Shown: positions 47,396 to 60,000 of the stretch, piece by piece
Layout of the letters: each line of letters begins with the position of its first letter
Numbering within the stretch: position 1 is the first letter of the stretch
Source of the DNA: Lineus longissimus
Lineage: Eukaryota; Nemertea; Pilidiophora; Heteronemertea; Lineidae
Length of the DNA: 60,000 bases
Assembly (NCBI RefSeq): GCF_910592395.1
Contig: NC_088308.1
Coordinates: 27,111,501 to 27,171,500, forward strand
Direction: 5' to 3'
The notes under the pieces: model-generated
Told to the model about the DNA's origin: nothing
The model's input: only the letters and a program-made list of their open reading frames with translations
The model's database searches: none
Made by a program: the position numbers and the translations under genes

Positions 47396-50300
47396 AACAG
47401 GTGCATATACTAATGCCACAAGAGAACCATAGTGAGAGGTTGAGCATTTTCCTGGCCAATTCGAACTGACCACCTTAGATGGAAGAAGATGGTCAATGGA
47501 CTTGTCTCTCCTGTGATATATCAACTGTACCGCTGTCCACAGTTTCTATAACATCATCCTGTTGTTCTCAAACACCTGCCGGGGCTGATTACTGTGACAA
47601 TTCATCGGCAAAAAAAGCTAATGGGGAAAACGTCACCATGCAAATATAGCTTCAACATGTTATTATTATTATACTGATGATACAGTGATGGTACTTTCCC
47701 CAGGGCATATCAATTACAACCACCACTTTTAAAAATACATATTTCACACATAAAACTGTTCTTTATTTTAGATTAGCAATCCCTTGACAAATCTTACAAG
47801 TAAACAGATAAACAGATGTAACTTGAAATCTTTTAAAAGACCAACCAAATATAGCCCAGGAACAATAAGGCAAAGGCTGTAATTTAGTAGTCCATTTCGA
47901 GTCCATTAGTAACACCGGTGGAATAATGGTATGTGATTATATTTCTAATAATACTCACCACATACAGATGAAAGATGAAGAGAGTGGCCATGTAATCACT
48001 ATGGCTTGAAGTGGTTTCTACGAAAGTGACTATTGAATACATTTCTGGTAATAAGTTTCTTCAGTTGGAAGTTTGCCATGAGTTTTGATATGGTATTAAT
48101 GGGCTATCTGTTTTAAAAACATGAAGGATAACTGGAAGTAAATTACTCTTTATATTTTGATTTGATGCGAATGATTCTTTCAGACCTTCACTGTATCCCA
48201 GCACTTATGTGCCCTCGTTGCGCAAGGAAAGGATTCTTATGTTTCTGAATATCACCTATCCTCTCCCCAGAGTATTACTATGATTAAACTTCCAATAGCA
48301 TATGCTTTTAGTCTGAAACTTATCAGCCCCAAGTGAACTCATAGACATGGGGAACCCACAACCTGCTTTGATACACTTATTACATGTATTTACAGCGTAA
48401 CGACTTCAAAGAAAGGATAAAAAATCATTCTGATCCCTCTAATATTGCTCGCCAGTTATTTGACTAAGCCTTGCAACAATTCTGCATCTGCCCCTGTTCA
48501 TATAAATCTGGATATTAAAAGAGAACAAAGCCAACTCAAAGCTTTGAAGTAAACTGTTTGATGAAGGTTAGGTCTTAGAATGCAATAAAGACATTGACTG
48601 GCACACCAGGAGCCATGATATTCAACAAACGATTGAACGCAGTGGGAATTGATATGAGATGGAGTTGTCACAATGAGAATGTGTCAGAAAAGCTCGGGGA
48701 GGAGAAGAAGACACTATGATTCCTGCTGATGTAACAGTGACACCGTCTGCTGGCCCACCTCAGCTTGATAATGTTCCTGTCCATTCTGATCCAGCTTTAT
48801 ACAAATCATCACCATGTCTGACCCACTTCATAACTGAGGGACACTAACAACAACAGGGTCTACCCGACAGATGCAAATGAGTTCTTCTGCCTTCCCCAGA
48901 GCAGGAACACTGCCGTAATTGCAAGTATGGCGTGGAGATTCGATTAGAAGCCCGAATGCCTTTAGTGACCAGCCATTCCCAAGAGAGGTTTGATATGAAC
49001 ATATAGTCCACAACCCAATTGATCGACCACTCAAGGAGGATACCAACCATGCGTAACAACAGAGTTCATACAGCTGGTAAAACAACCGAGTGAATGTGCA
49101 GCTTCTGTAAGTAATAAACGACTCTCACAAAAAGACACTGATTTTGTGAAAACAAGCTGATGACGAGCATAAATGGACGTGATAGACTGCAGGTTTCCTC
49201 TTTGCGACCATGTTACGCTGCTCACTTCAGAGTGAGAGTAACAGACATGAGAACAAACAAGTATACCATTCAAGACTCATCAGACAAACACCTTCCTAAT
49301 TTGTTGTTGCCGACATGATTGAAATCACTCGGGTGTCCTCCACTAACTCAATTCATCCATGCTTTATCTCATTTACCCCAAGCCAGTCATCACTGACAAC
49401 GTCCCTTCTGTCAAATACAGGAACTGTAATTAACTTCGTGATTGCCTTAGGTTTATACAAGACTGGCCATCGATCACTGCTTTGGACATCCAGAACTGAC
49501 TGGAGAAACCACATCAAATCAGCCACCCAGGTCAAATCACCTTGGGTTGGCTTGAACCAGCTGGAAAACCATGTAGAGTAGTGGCAACACATTGCAACTG
49601 AATGAGAATTTCTCCTCATCTTGACCTTTCAGGTCCTGATTCACGGAGGGAAGAAGATGAGATGGTAGAAAACCATGGGAGTCAGGATCTTTCCTCCTCT
49701 AATTAGAAATGACTGGAGACCTTAGACACATGAGCATTTCCTGAGGAAGCAATAAAGCCGGTCTTGATTACTCATCTACCCTAGGGCTAATGGTGATTGG
49801 GTCCAGCAATCATGGTAACACGTGAACAACAAATCATCTCATTGTTTTCGTGGGGAGCACCAAGATACATACATTTCACAGTAGCCATCAGTCACAGTAG
49901 CTCCTTCCTTTGGCAGACCATGGTAAAGCATGTGTGTATTTGATATCAATGTGTCAAGACATCACTGAAGAAGTTGAGCCAAAACCAAATTGGGATGAAT
50001 AGAAATACTACCATGACAGCACTTTGTCACACAATGTATCTTTTTTTAAATTTGTGGCATAACATCAATAATCACGAACTTGCACCCACTCAGCAGACCA
50101 GCAAGGAGTCACAACGATCGCAACTCCCTCATCAAGCTATTGGCAGCTCCAATCCACTGATCGATGGTGATTGGCTCCAATAAGATAGGAAGCCAATGCG
50201 GAGCTCAAAGTGACCTAATCAAGCGGCACGTGACAAGCACTTGCCTACCTTATTAACTCCCTTATCTAATGATGCCAGGATTAGTACTGCCATGGTCAAT

Positions 50301-53195
50301 CCCTTCTCTCTCCCAATTAATTTGCTTCAAAAGCAGAATACAGATCGGACGAAAGTAGATTTGTGATCCAATGATAGGGAAGTGACCAAAGGTATTGGAT
50401 CATTAGTGAGGCTGACAAGGACATTATTAGGTATGCCTGCTGATCGGTAACAAACTTTCTGGTTCCAATTTGACAATTTCTTTTGTGTTTGTTGGACACG
50501 CAATGGCCTGGCACAAATGGGTTTTTTAGGTCAAAGAGGCCATCTTTGACTACAGCCATTCTGTATCCCATTTCACCAAGCCCAGAAATCTTTTAACTGC
50601 ATCAAATTCAATAGAGAATTCGAAAGCATTTCAAGTTGACATTAGCAAACAAACTTCACATGAAGAACTAAGTAAAAGAGCATTATGAGGGGTTTATGAT
50701 TGTGACTGGAAGAGCTACAGGCGTGACCTTCGTCAAAACCTCGTTTAAGCTTTTGACAGGGTAAATACCAAATGAAAGATCACCTCTGCTGAAGAGGTTG
50801 ACAGGTTTCCAATTGCAATTCCTTCAGATATATGGTCACCTTTCCACAACGATGGCATGCAACTTGCCATTAACCTCTATTTCTGTTTGAAAATCATCAA
50901 TAACTCTAACACTTTATTGCGATTTAGTTCAAAGAGGTGGCTGCACCTTACATCAAAGGAAGGGAGACATTCGGGTAGATTTATAGAAAACTTGTTTCTT
51001 ATTTTGAGCATATGCAGTGTTCAGCGACTATCTGGCTGTGAGCCCAGCCAAAGCAATTGCTCTCTATGATTTACCTAGCACCATAGACCAACCCAACCCT
51101 CGCTGCAAGACTAAACAAAGTTGATGTAAATCATCTTTACAATCTGGTATGCATCCATCGACAGCAGAGCAAAAGCCTGAACTTAGTGCTGATACAGCGA
51201 GTACAGTACATTATCCAAATTAGTTCAGAGACACAATCTTCAAGTGATAATTTCAACATTCTCGGCCCACACGCATAATTTTCAATAAAAACCTTAACAA
51301 AAACCCTCCCAGATATAAAATAGTCCAATACGTTTCAAAGAAAACTGTTCCTCTCGGGGGACAAGGTTGTCCTTCAGCATTTTCAATTAGCCAACCTGTG
51401 CCCACAGAAGCAGGTGGCCCATCAGGATAATGAGGTCCATTTCTTTCTTGGTGAAGTAATTACTACTTCAATAAAGTAAGATTGCTCTGGGACATAGCGC
51501 TGATGGAATTTCCTTAGTCTATTTTTCACCGTGCCGTCATTAGGGAGCAATTGTGGAATTTGTGGCTGTGGACCAATAATGTTGTGAGAAACCTCTCTTA
51601 GAGGACCGACTAGAGTAACTCTACAGCAATTTCAAAAATTCTTCAAAATTTTGAAATACATGATCAATAATGCATGTTACAATTTTTCTGAAATACCAGG
51701 CATGAGCCCACTCTAGTGTTGCCCTCAGCTAGCAGACATCATCACTTTCTATCAATTAGAAGCCCTGTCTTAAGGTCTCTCAGGTTTATTGGCCACAAGT
51801 CGCCCTGGGCAGAAACTTACCACGATCTATCTTATCATGGCTCCACGACTCCTGACAGAGAGGAAATTAACTGAATCCATTATTGGCCACAACTTATACG
51901 TGGTATCTTTATCAAGGACAAAATCCATTTGCATTCAAAGCGATTTTAAATCCTTCTTCAACTTCTGCGAAGTAATTCAAACATGGACTTCTTCAACAAG
52001 GAATTCGGAAATCATTTTGAGATAGCCGCAGAGGCTGCGCTCATGTTTGAAAAAGATGATGGCCGGATAGAAAAACTTTACGTTTTTAATGGGAAATTCT
52101 CAAGTTATCAAAGGTAAGGAGTAGGATATGGACAAAAGAAGACATCCGTCTTCTACGGCAAGTTTTTGAGACAATTTTAAAATGTCGATAGCAGACTGGT
52201 GTGTAACTGGTGCATTCTGCAGGCAACTGAAATCAGTTGATGGATTACACACATAATCACACATGTGTGGCCTTATAACATATTGATCTGCCCTCTGACC
52301 AAAGGTGACTCCGTGTCAAGATCATGACATCTATTCTTGGGAAATATGAAAACTATTCCTTTGATATCACATTTCTGCCTTGATCTTTGATTAGCGGTGG
52401 CACCAGGGACGGATGTGATAACATGGTTTATATCTCATACCAGCCTCCCCCTGGCCATGAGGGCCAGGACTCTCAAGACTGAGTCTTGGGTCATCATCCA
52501 AGGCCAAAAGTGTCTCTCAGAACGTCGAAAATTCTGATCTATTGCAACTTGTAAACATGTTGCTGCTGAGAGAACAACTACAACACGTCCGCCGTGAATC
52601 TTTTGGTGCCTTAGTGAAAGAACCTAATATTGCAGAATAGAATGGAAACATGTCACGTAAGTGTAGAAATACAGTCAGCTGATTTGATACTGGATATGGC
52701 TAAGAGAACACAAGTTGTGTAGAAATAAGACCTTCATTCAGCAACAAATGCTTTGTATAGATTACATTGCAGATTGCAGTGACTTATAGGCAGCTAGTCT
52801 GTATCGATTGATCACCCGACCACCAATGAAGCCAAACTACTTTGCCAATAGCAATCCTGAAATCATTTATGCCTGTACAGCATAACAAGTAACTTCTATG
52901 GACGGAACACAAGAAACATACTTTGAAATCACTCGCGACGTCACATGAAGTCTAAGTCATCAGATGTTTCCACAACATCACATAGAACAGTGTCACACCA
53001 ATGCATGCTGTAGAGTCAGATTGCATCATATACACCTGCCGAATTTTCTCGGATCAAATCACATGCTTATTACCTGCACAGATTTTTCAACATTAAATGT
53101 TTCTTGCAGCAACATAAGCAATTTCCGACAAGCCTTAACCTAACAACTAGGAAGCATTCTTTCGCATTCTTACCTCATAAATCAGGAAACACTGT
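47396..53195. other. Noncoding stretch, probable XYLT intron
   Basis: This is about 5.8 kb of AT-rich sequence with only short, unrecognisable open frames on both strands. Isolated donor-like sites occur (for example near 47957 and 51820 on the minus strand), but none belongs to an exon with recognisable xylosyltransferase sequence. Confidence 0.5.
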
Positions 53196-56100
53196 TTAGA
53201 ATGCAGCACAACATGGCAGGATAAAAACGAATAAGTCAAACAAATTTGAAAAAATCTTGTAACCAGTGGCAGCCAATCTGATTCCAGCTCCAGCCAGGGA
53301 ACTGGTGCTGAATATCAATGGCACTGACACGGGCCATATAGCAAACAGCTTACAAACCAGTGTCAGGGTATGAATGTTGTCAGCAATGGTATCCTCATAC
53401 ATCTTGTTCCAAGTTAGATCCTTGGAATGCTGGCGAAAAGGTTCCCATGCTATGTTGTGGCTTGCAATTTGCCAGGCCGCCAAAACCTTTTCTGCGATTG
53501 CTTTGATTGTTGAAGGAGATGTTTTGATATTTGTTTTCAACTCTCACAACTTGCTTTTGAAAGCTATAGACCGCACACCCGGGTTTGGCAACTCAGCACT
53601 GTAATACACCAATCACCAGAGCAGGTAAAGCATAAAACTTGATGAAATGCCAGCAATGATACTGGACAATCTTGGTAAAAGAGTTTCTCTAGCTGTTCTT
53701 GCAATCTAGCCTAAGATAGGCATTCTTTAGTTTGCTCAAAAAGCCAAATTAGCATCGACACCATAAAGAAAGGAAAGAAGTTTGGACACCTTTTGTATCT
53801 TACTCAATAACGAGCTTGGCATTGCCTTTTCTGAAAAAAGCTAACCTATCAACAGTAGCACAAATATCAAAAGAGAAGAACATGGGCAGGCTTTTTTCCG
53901 TTGTGCTGCAATGTTGAATCAGACATTGTGCCATCGCTTTGGAAAGTCAGCAACACCATAAGAACAGACATCGGATTACAACTTCTTCATCATCACTGCG
54001 CTGGAGTGTTGAATAACAAACATCCTATTAGAGCCAAGTTTTTCTTTCCATCTCCTAATCCATGTAGAAAAGTTGTATCCGCTGTGATTATAGGGTGATA
54101 AAGCTGATGTTTCTGGGAGGTTTCTTTTGGTTTTTGGTGAAGATGAACAAGATTACAACAAGACAGCACTGATATATTTCGTAACAACTTCTGCTCGAAG
54201 GAACACCTATGTGAACCTTTCCGACAATCATTTTTCAGCAATGTATCACTAAACCTTGTACTAATGCCATTAGTAATGGCTCTACAAGCAACTTGTAAGA
54301 GGATGCACAGCTAAGCCAACTAAAGCTTTGCACGACTGCATTACAGAGCAGACCCTCAAGAGGAAACTGGCCAATATGCTGGTTTCATTTTTCACAAAAC
54401 GTCATTTGCAGACTGGGAAATCTCATCACAAGATGGTTGCTGAGCGCTTTCCATTGCCATCATCAAATTTACGTCTACCCAAGTCCATCCGGCCTTATAT
54501 TGTGCAGACAGCGTGCAAAGGTTGAGTCAATCTGGAGAATCTTTGAAAAGTATGTGTATCTTTGATTAGATTTGCCAATAGTTCAACATCAGGTTAGCAT
54601 AGGGATAGAACCAATGACTTGTGGTGGACAAGGCCACAGAGCCACAACCAGGAAAGCTCTCTAAGTGACAGTGCCATTGCTGCCAATATAAAATTGGTCA
54701 AGTAATTTCTAGTATAAGGCAGTGTAATATGAGACAATGTGAATACAGCAGATGGACTGATATCTCACTTCAAATATGATAAGAAATGTTAGGCCAAGCA
54801 GATTAACAATGAAGAAATACCAGTACTCAGCAAGTCCACTCAAAATCTCTCTAACCTGCTTTGAATTACTCTGAATGCAAGCGCTTGGTTGGAATAGTTT
54901 ACCCAACAAATCAAAGCCATGTGAACATTGAGAAGTAAGGAAGCTCCACCTCACAGATGCACCAGCATTTTCACTACTCCTCCCCCAGTGATGGAGAGAC
55001 TAGCCAGAGGGAGTGAATTTGATTGATTATGGCTGGGCAGGTTTTAGGATGAGGCACCCCATGAATCATTGGCAATGAAAAAGTTCAGGTAACATCACAA
55101 ACCTTGTCATCTACATTCACAGAAGCTTCAGGGGAATGAACGGAGATGAGTTACTGGTAGAACAAAGTAAGCAGGACTGAGAAGGAATAAAAGGGAACTC
55201 AAATCAGGTGGATCTGTTCCTTTAACCTCCATGGAGATGTGTAAACACTTCAGACACACCCACTTTTATTCATGAAAGTTTCTTGATAATACAGACCAGC
55301 AAATATCTTGCACTCTATGAATCTCTCACCTTTCCAGACACCAATATCAAAACCAACCAATGGTAAAAACCTGCATAAGGTGGACATAGGAAGCCAACAA
55401 CATCAAGCATTACTAACAACCTAAAAGAGCGTTGGCTAACTTGTCAGATGACTCTTCAGTTCTTTTCGGCAAGACAGATACCAGTGTCTGGGGAAAATGT
55501 ATTTTCAGTGTTCCTTCAGTCCATGAGTAGGAAAGGTAGTTGACATGACAAGGAATGGGGACAGCAGAAGCCAATATCACATCTGAGGAGGGACATCTTG
55601 GTCATAGAATGATGCAAACAGTGCTCCATCAATTGTTGAGACAATGATTTGAATTCAAAGTAAACAAGGTAAAGGTAATTGTTGTGATGGACATGGATCC
55701 AAGGATTTCAGAGCCAGTCGATCACCTTTCTATATTGACGAATGATGCTACACTACATAATTTGAGTATTGGAGACCAGAGGCACCCAAAGATGAACCAT
55801 GGACCATCATTATTTTGACCACATTCGCCAGCAGTAACAACTAACCACATTAATCCTCAATTACCAGTGTGGGCAGATGAACCGAGGGGGATGCTCTACA
55901 AGTATTTCTGCCGTATTGATTGTGAGGTACAAGTGGCTGAACAAGGCAAATAATGATCTCTGAAGCAGTTGATGTGATTCCAAAGGAGTCTGATGAGAAT
56001 ATCTCACAGGCATATTTCCATATGCGATATGAGCAAATGGAAAAGAAACACAAACACGGGTAAAGCAAGACAAACATGATTGCATGCATAAATTGGCCAG

Positions 56101-59100
56101 AATTTTGATTTGCAGCCATGTTCCTTCTCAGGACTAAGGTTGATTCGACTGAGGCTGCTTTGCACATCTTTCCTTACCTACAAAACAAATTCAGCAAAAT
56201 TCAACACTAAAAGAATCAAAGCTTCTCAGAAACATGTAAGCCTCTTCTCTTGATCTATTCGTAGTCACTTCCTGAAACTACAAGAGAGTTAACCCAAAGA
56301 GTAGAGCATGGCCTGTCATGAGAACAGAAACAAATCATGCATTTGATTGGCCTGTTCATATCGATAGTGGTATTGCCGCTAAACAAGCATGATTACAAGT
56401 ACAAACGTGAGTGAGTAGCAATCTGGATATCTTTCTTTGTAGCACGGTCACGCATCACTAGCAACCAACGTGTTAGCATGAGAGGGAGCGCTAGGAGTTG
56501 GATGACAAACAGATCATGCAGGTTCCAACAAGTCTGAATCACTCGATCATAATACAATACACAGCAACTGATTGATAAAACCAAACGGAAGAACAACTCG
56601 ACTCAAAAGCGTGGAAACTATTTCAACATGAGCACCATGTCAAAAGTTCAAGGTACAAGGTACCAGTTCGAATGCCAGGAAACCTTCAGCATTCTCATGG
56701 CAGCGAAAGGGTTAGGTGTGATTCCTGATAAGAACAACCCATTATGATGATATATGTGAAATTCAATTTAGTGTTTTTTATAATCGTGACCCAAAAAAAC
56801 ACTCTGTCAGTATCACGTGCAAACGAAACATGGATAAGCTACAACCTGTTGACAAATCTCATCAATGTGTAACTGGTGTGTGAGAGCTCTTAGCAGAATT
56901 ACAGATTGCTTATTATTTCAAACAAGCTTAGCACTTTTTTATAATGCTAATGGCGGCATTTGGCTCATATCTTCTAGTTAGACAGCGGTAAAGTACAATT
57001 AGTGTTATGAATTTACGGAGTGGTGATAACTGTATCGGCTGCTAATGGACGAATAGCACACAATTACCATGTGACTGGGAGCAAGCCAAATGGAGCGCCA
57101 CACCTCATTCACCGTTTTGATACACATAATCAAATTGGTAGTCGTCACCACCTAAGTAGACACATAACCATAGATGAGTAACTTCAGTAATTTCCTGCGT
57201 GTGTTAGGAGGAGAATGAGAGAGATTATCTCTAACTTTGTTCCCTCATATCTTGTTAGGGAAAATAGGATAATGTTCTGTGTACGATTCACATTATCGTA
57301 ATGCATTCCACTCATTCATGTCTGTGGTGTCACGCAAAGTGCAGAAGATAATGAAGAATTATAATTGGAAAATGTATCATATTCACGATATCATACTATG
57401 AAGGTATACATGCATTCATCGAGTTCAACATGGAACCTGTGGGCTAATATAAATCCTGGCCAGTTCTTAACAATCCACTGATTGGCTCCAATTAGCCATG
57501 CCCCCTGCCAATGATCAGCCTTGTTTCTGGCACAACAACAGAACTCTCATGTTCAGCATAGCCATATTCGTCATCAACAAGTTATGCATGGCCACAAATG
57601 GCATTCAGCTCCCCTAGGATACTCAGTAACATTAGGAGGTCAGAATCAGATGGCTTAATTTGCAGTCCCCAATCGCAAAGTGCTCTCATTTTGAATCTAA
57701 GGAGAGGAAACCAGCTCAAACTTGGGGAAATGCCCTCAATTCACATCCCAAATGACTGGCATCGACAACATGGATGGCATTTTCATCAGTCAAAACCATC
57801 AACAGTGGACTATGACATCGGCTATCCTCCTCCCAAATGACCCATAACATCAATATTTCAGTCCTAATCATCTGTTTCTATGGCGTACAATGGTCAGAAT
57901 GCTCAATTTATTGGTCAACCATATAGCCAGGGTAAACCGACAACTGGATGTTATCCAGGTAGTTGTAGACTATCTGCAGTCAGTCCATCCAAAATGACCT
58001 GGCAAAGAGCTGGCAAGGGGTCACACCAAAACTGTGCAGCAACACCACAACATTTGTTACACAATTCCAAGTTTGTTGTATCAAAATAATGCTCATCCAA
58101 GGAATATCAACTCAAAGTCAAGGTAGCAAAGTCATTCTAGACTTTTATGTCACTTTTTATTTTCCTTTATATCTTACACAGAGTAATTTAGACATTTGGT
58201 GGAGCATAGAACCTGATAACAAAATATCGGCTTGTGATAAGAAAGCCAATTTGAACTTTTATTCCAACAACGTCCCTGGAAGTTTCATGCAATCAACTTT
58301 GATATTGGATGACGTCACCAGATTCCTTTGACTATTTCTTTCAAAACTACCCAACTGTATGATCTATACTCTGTGTAATCCCTTTAAAATTGACATCATG
58401 TTTATTGACTCAATGAATAAAACATACATCAATACAAATCCAACAAAGCAAGAACAAACAATGTGAAAATGAACCAAATATCAAAGATAGCTACAAGGCC
58501 CTTTCCGTTTTGTTTTTTACAACATGAAAAATGTACACCAGTATTGCCAACAGTGATTGTCATGGCCAACACATCTTTCTATAGATCTTTCAGAGCCAAA
58601 GACCCAAAGAAGAAGAGGAATGATCGGCATCAAAACCAACCATGAGATTAGACACAGGCTCTCATTCTACCATGTCTTTTGAGATGACACCGCAGAGACT
58701 GCCCAGACCATTCAACCAAGAGAGACGTGGTCTTCCTGATCCCTTTCAAAGCAATCCAGCCAACCAAATATATGATTGGCAATCGACTCCTATACCCCAA
58801 ATCTATTTTCTAGCTGCTGGCGATCATGCACATTAGTACAGTATTGGCTCACCAGGGAGTATGAGACAATCGTCCAGCCAGTCATTTCATGTGATGCTGC
58901 CAACTCTACCAAACCTGATGGATGATACACCTAGATTGGTCAAAGAAAGATTGGCAATCATTATACTCAGGCTTTCCATACCCACAGATCCAAAAACTGA
59001 AGACTTGTAGTACTTGAAAAATTCTTTTTGTACTGCAATAAGTACTGGGCTTTTCTTAAATCAAAGGTTCTATGGCAGTTCATTATTTTGAGCATGATTT

Positions 59101-60000
59101 CCAAAAGCCAAGCAGCAAGTCAGACCTAGAATCAAAATGATCTCTATTCGACTCCAATCAAAGCAAGTGGGGTATTCAAACTGAGTTGTTTTAAAAATAA
59201 GTCCCAATACGACCACAAGAGAAGGGTTATTGAAACTGAAATATGTCAGAGTTAAGACTTCTAGTGGCAATCATGTGGGTACCTCAATCAACTTCAAGTA
59301 AGGATGAACATATTGATTTGAACTAGATGAGGCAAATCCCATGTTTCTGTTATATATTTATCATGTTTCTGCAGTGGCAAATAACCAATTCTACTCTCAG
59401 TGCAGGCATTGTAATTGTTATTGAAGAGATCGGTTTGACATGATGTGATATTGATAGTGGCAAGCCAGACATATTACAACCTAAGGGCTAAAGCCAATGC
59501 AAGAACACTACACATGTGTCTACTTTTCTAATCAATATACGACTGCCAAATAATGCAACAGCCGATAAAATCTCCACGTGTTATTGAAATAGGTGTATTT
59601 GACATACGTGGCATCAAATTGGCAATTGTGACATGAATATACCTCAGACACACATATATAGACAGTCTCTGCCACATACATCTGCACAGGATTCACAAAA
59701 ATCATGATGACAGTTGTTCCATCGCTTTGGTTGCCTCACATTCCCTGCCAGAACTCTATTATGATGTGGCTTTACACATAATCCCTAAATTTATTGAAGT
59801 AGAACGATTTATTGGGCAAAAGCTCTGAGTTGCAATTGAGAGATGTCATGCGTCCTTGGACTATAGATCAAATTTTGGAGTTTTCCTGTTTTCTTCCAAT
59901 GGGACAAAGACAATACCAGAAACCAAGACAAGACTTATTTCAGGAACAGTCACTTTAAAGTGAAAGTGGCACCCGATATAGAATGTGCAACAACCCCAAT
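53196..60000. other. Noncoding stretch to window end, probable XYLT intron
   Basis: This is about 6.8 kb with no supported gene. Minus-strand open frames of 114 codons (53540-53196) and 105 codons (56167-55850) lack family motifs and paired splice sites. The missing first exons of the xylosyltransferase were not recognised here, so they probably lie beyond the right edge. Confidence 0.45.

Noticed and set aside
47188-47524. Open frames with Ser, His or Ile runs
   Set aside because: These are the three frames of the GAT microsatellite on the minus strand.
51821-51851. A possible 31-nt minus-strand exon with good splice sites and a phase compatible with the WSC exon
   Set aside because: It would code ESWSHDKIDR, with no WSC cysteines or other xylosyltransferase similarity. 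Such chance sites are expected in 18 kb.
53196-53540. 114-codon minus-strand open frame
   Set aside because: No recognisable domain, no start context and no splice partners. Its length is possible by chance in this much sequence.
55850-56167. 105-codon minus-strand open frame with a hydrophobic stretch, considered as the xylosyltransferase anchor exon
   Set aside because: No N-terminal xylosyltransferase Cys motifs, no clear donor in frame, and residues after the hydrophobic part do not fit the family.

Overview
This is a 60 kb piece of animal nuclear DNA, most likely from a marine invertebrate. The evidence is split genes with GT-AG introns, an NRF1/ETS-type promoter, poly(A) signals and many TACATGTA-type words in the noncoding DNA. 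The xylosyltransferase gene carries a WSC domain, which fits an invertebrate orthologue. The species cannot be fixed from the window. There is no prokaryotic or viral gene.

Layout: (1) 1-25,085 is a head-to-tail array of a 1,102-bp unit: 22 full copies plus a truncated, diverged 23rd copy. The array runs off the left edge. Each unit has a TATA-like box, a perfect Pol III B box inside a tRNA-like T arm, and a T7 run, so each could encode a tRNA-sized RNA. No unit contains a convincing protein gene. The last unit carries a 165-bp inverted-repeat transposon flanked by CCGG duplications. (2) 25,069-25,490 is low-complexity DNA (poly-C, ACC repeats) between two copies of a 36-bp sequence. (3) 25,491-33,780 (+) is a complete 19-exon gene for the Golgi tether p115/USO1, predicted 966 aa. 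One of its introns looks like a minor-spliceosome (U12) intron. (4) 33,781-34,630 is a short convergent intergenic region. (5) 34,634-41,855 (-) is the 3' part of a peptide O-xylosyltransferase gene (XYLT/oxt): nine exons, 709 codons, running from the second half of a WSC domain to the stop. One exon/donor boundary is repeated four times as an in-frame 72-bp tandem. (6) 41,856-60,000 has no exon I can support. It is probably one or more long introns of the xylosyltransferase gene. It holds a GAT(26) microsatellite, a tRNA-Met-like SINE, an old 97-bp tandem duplication and a GC-rich promoter-like patch.

Both protein genes serve the secretory pathway: p115 tethers ER-to-Golgi vesicles, and the xylosyltransferase starts glycosaminoglycan chains on proteoglycans in the Golgi. 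The p115 promoter carries a CREB3/CrebA-like site, which fits that role. Exon coordinates were derived by hand from splice signals, reading-frame continuity and remembered similarity to the human proteins. They were not checked against transcripts.
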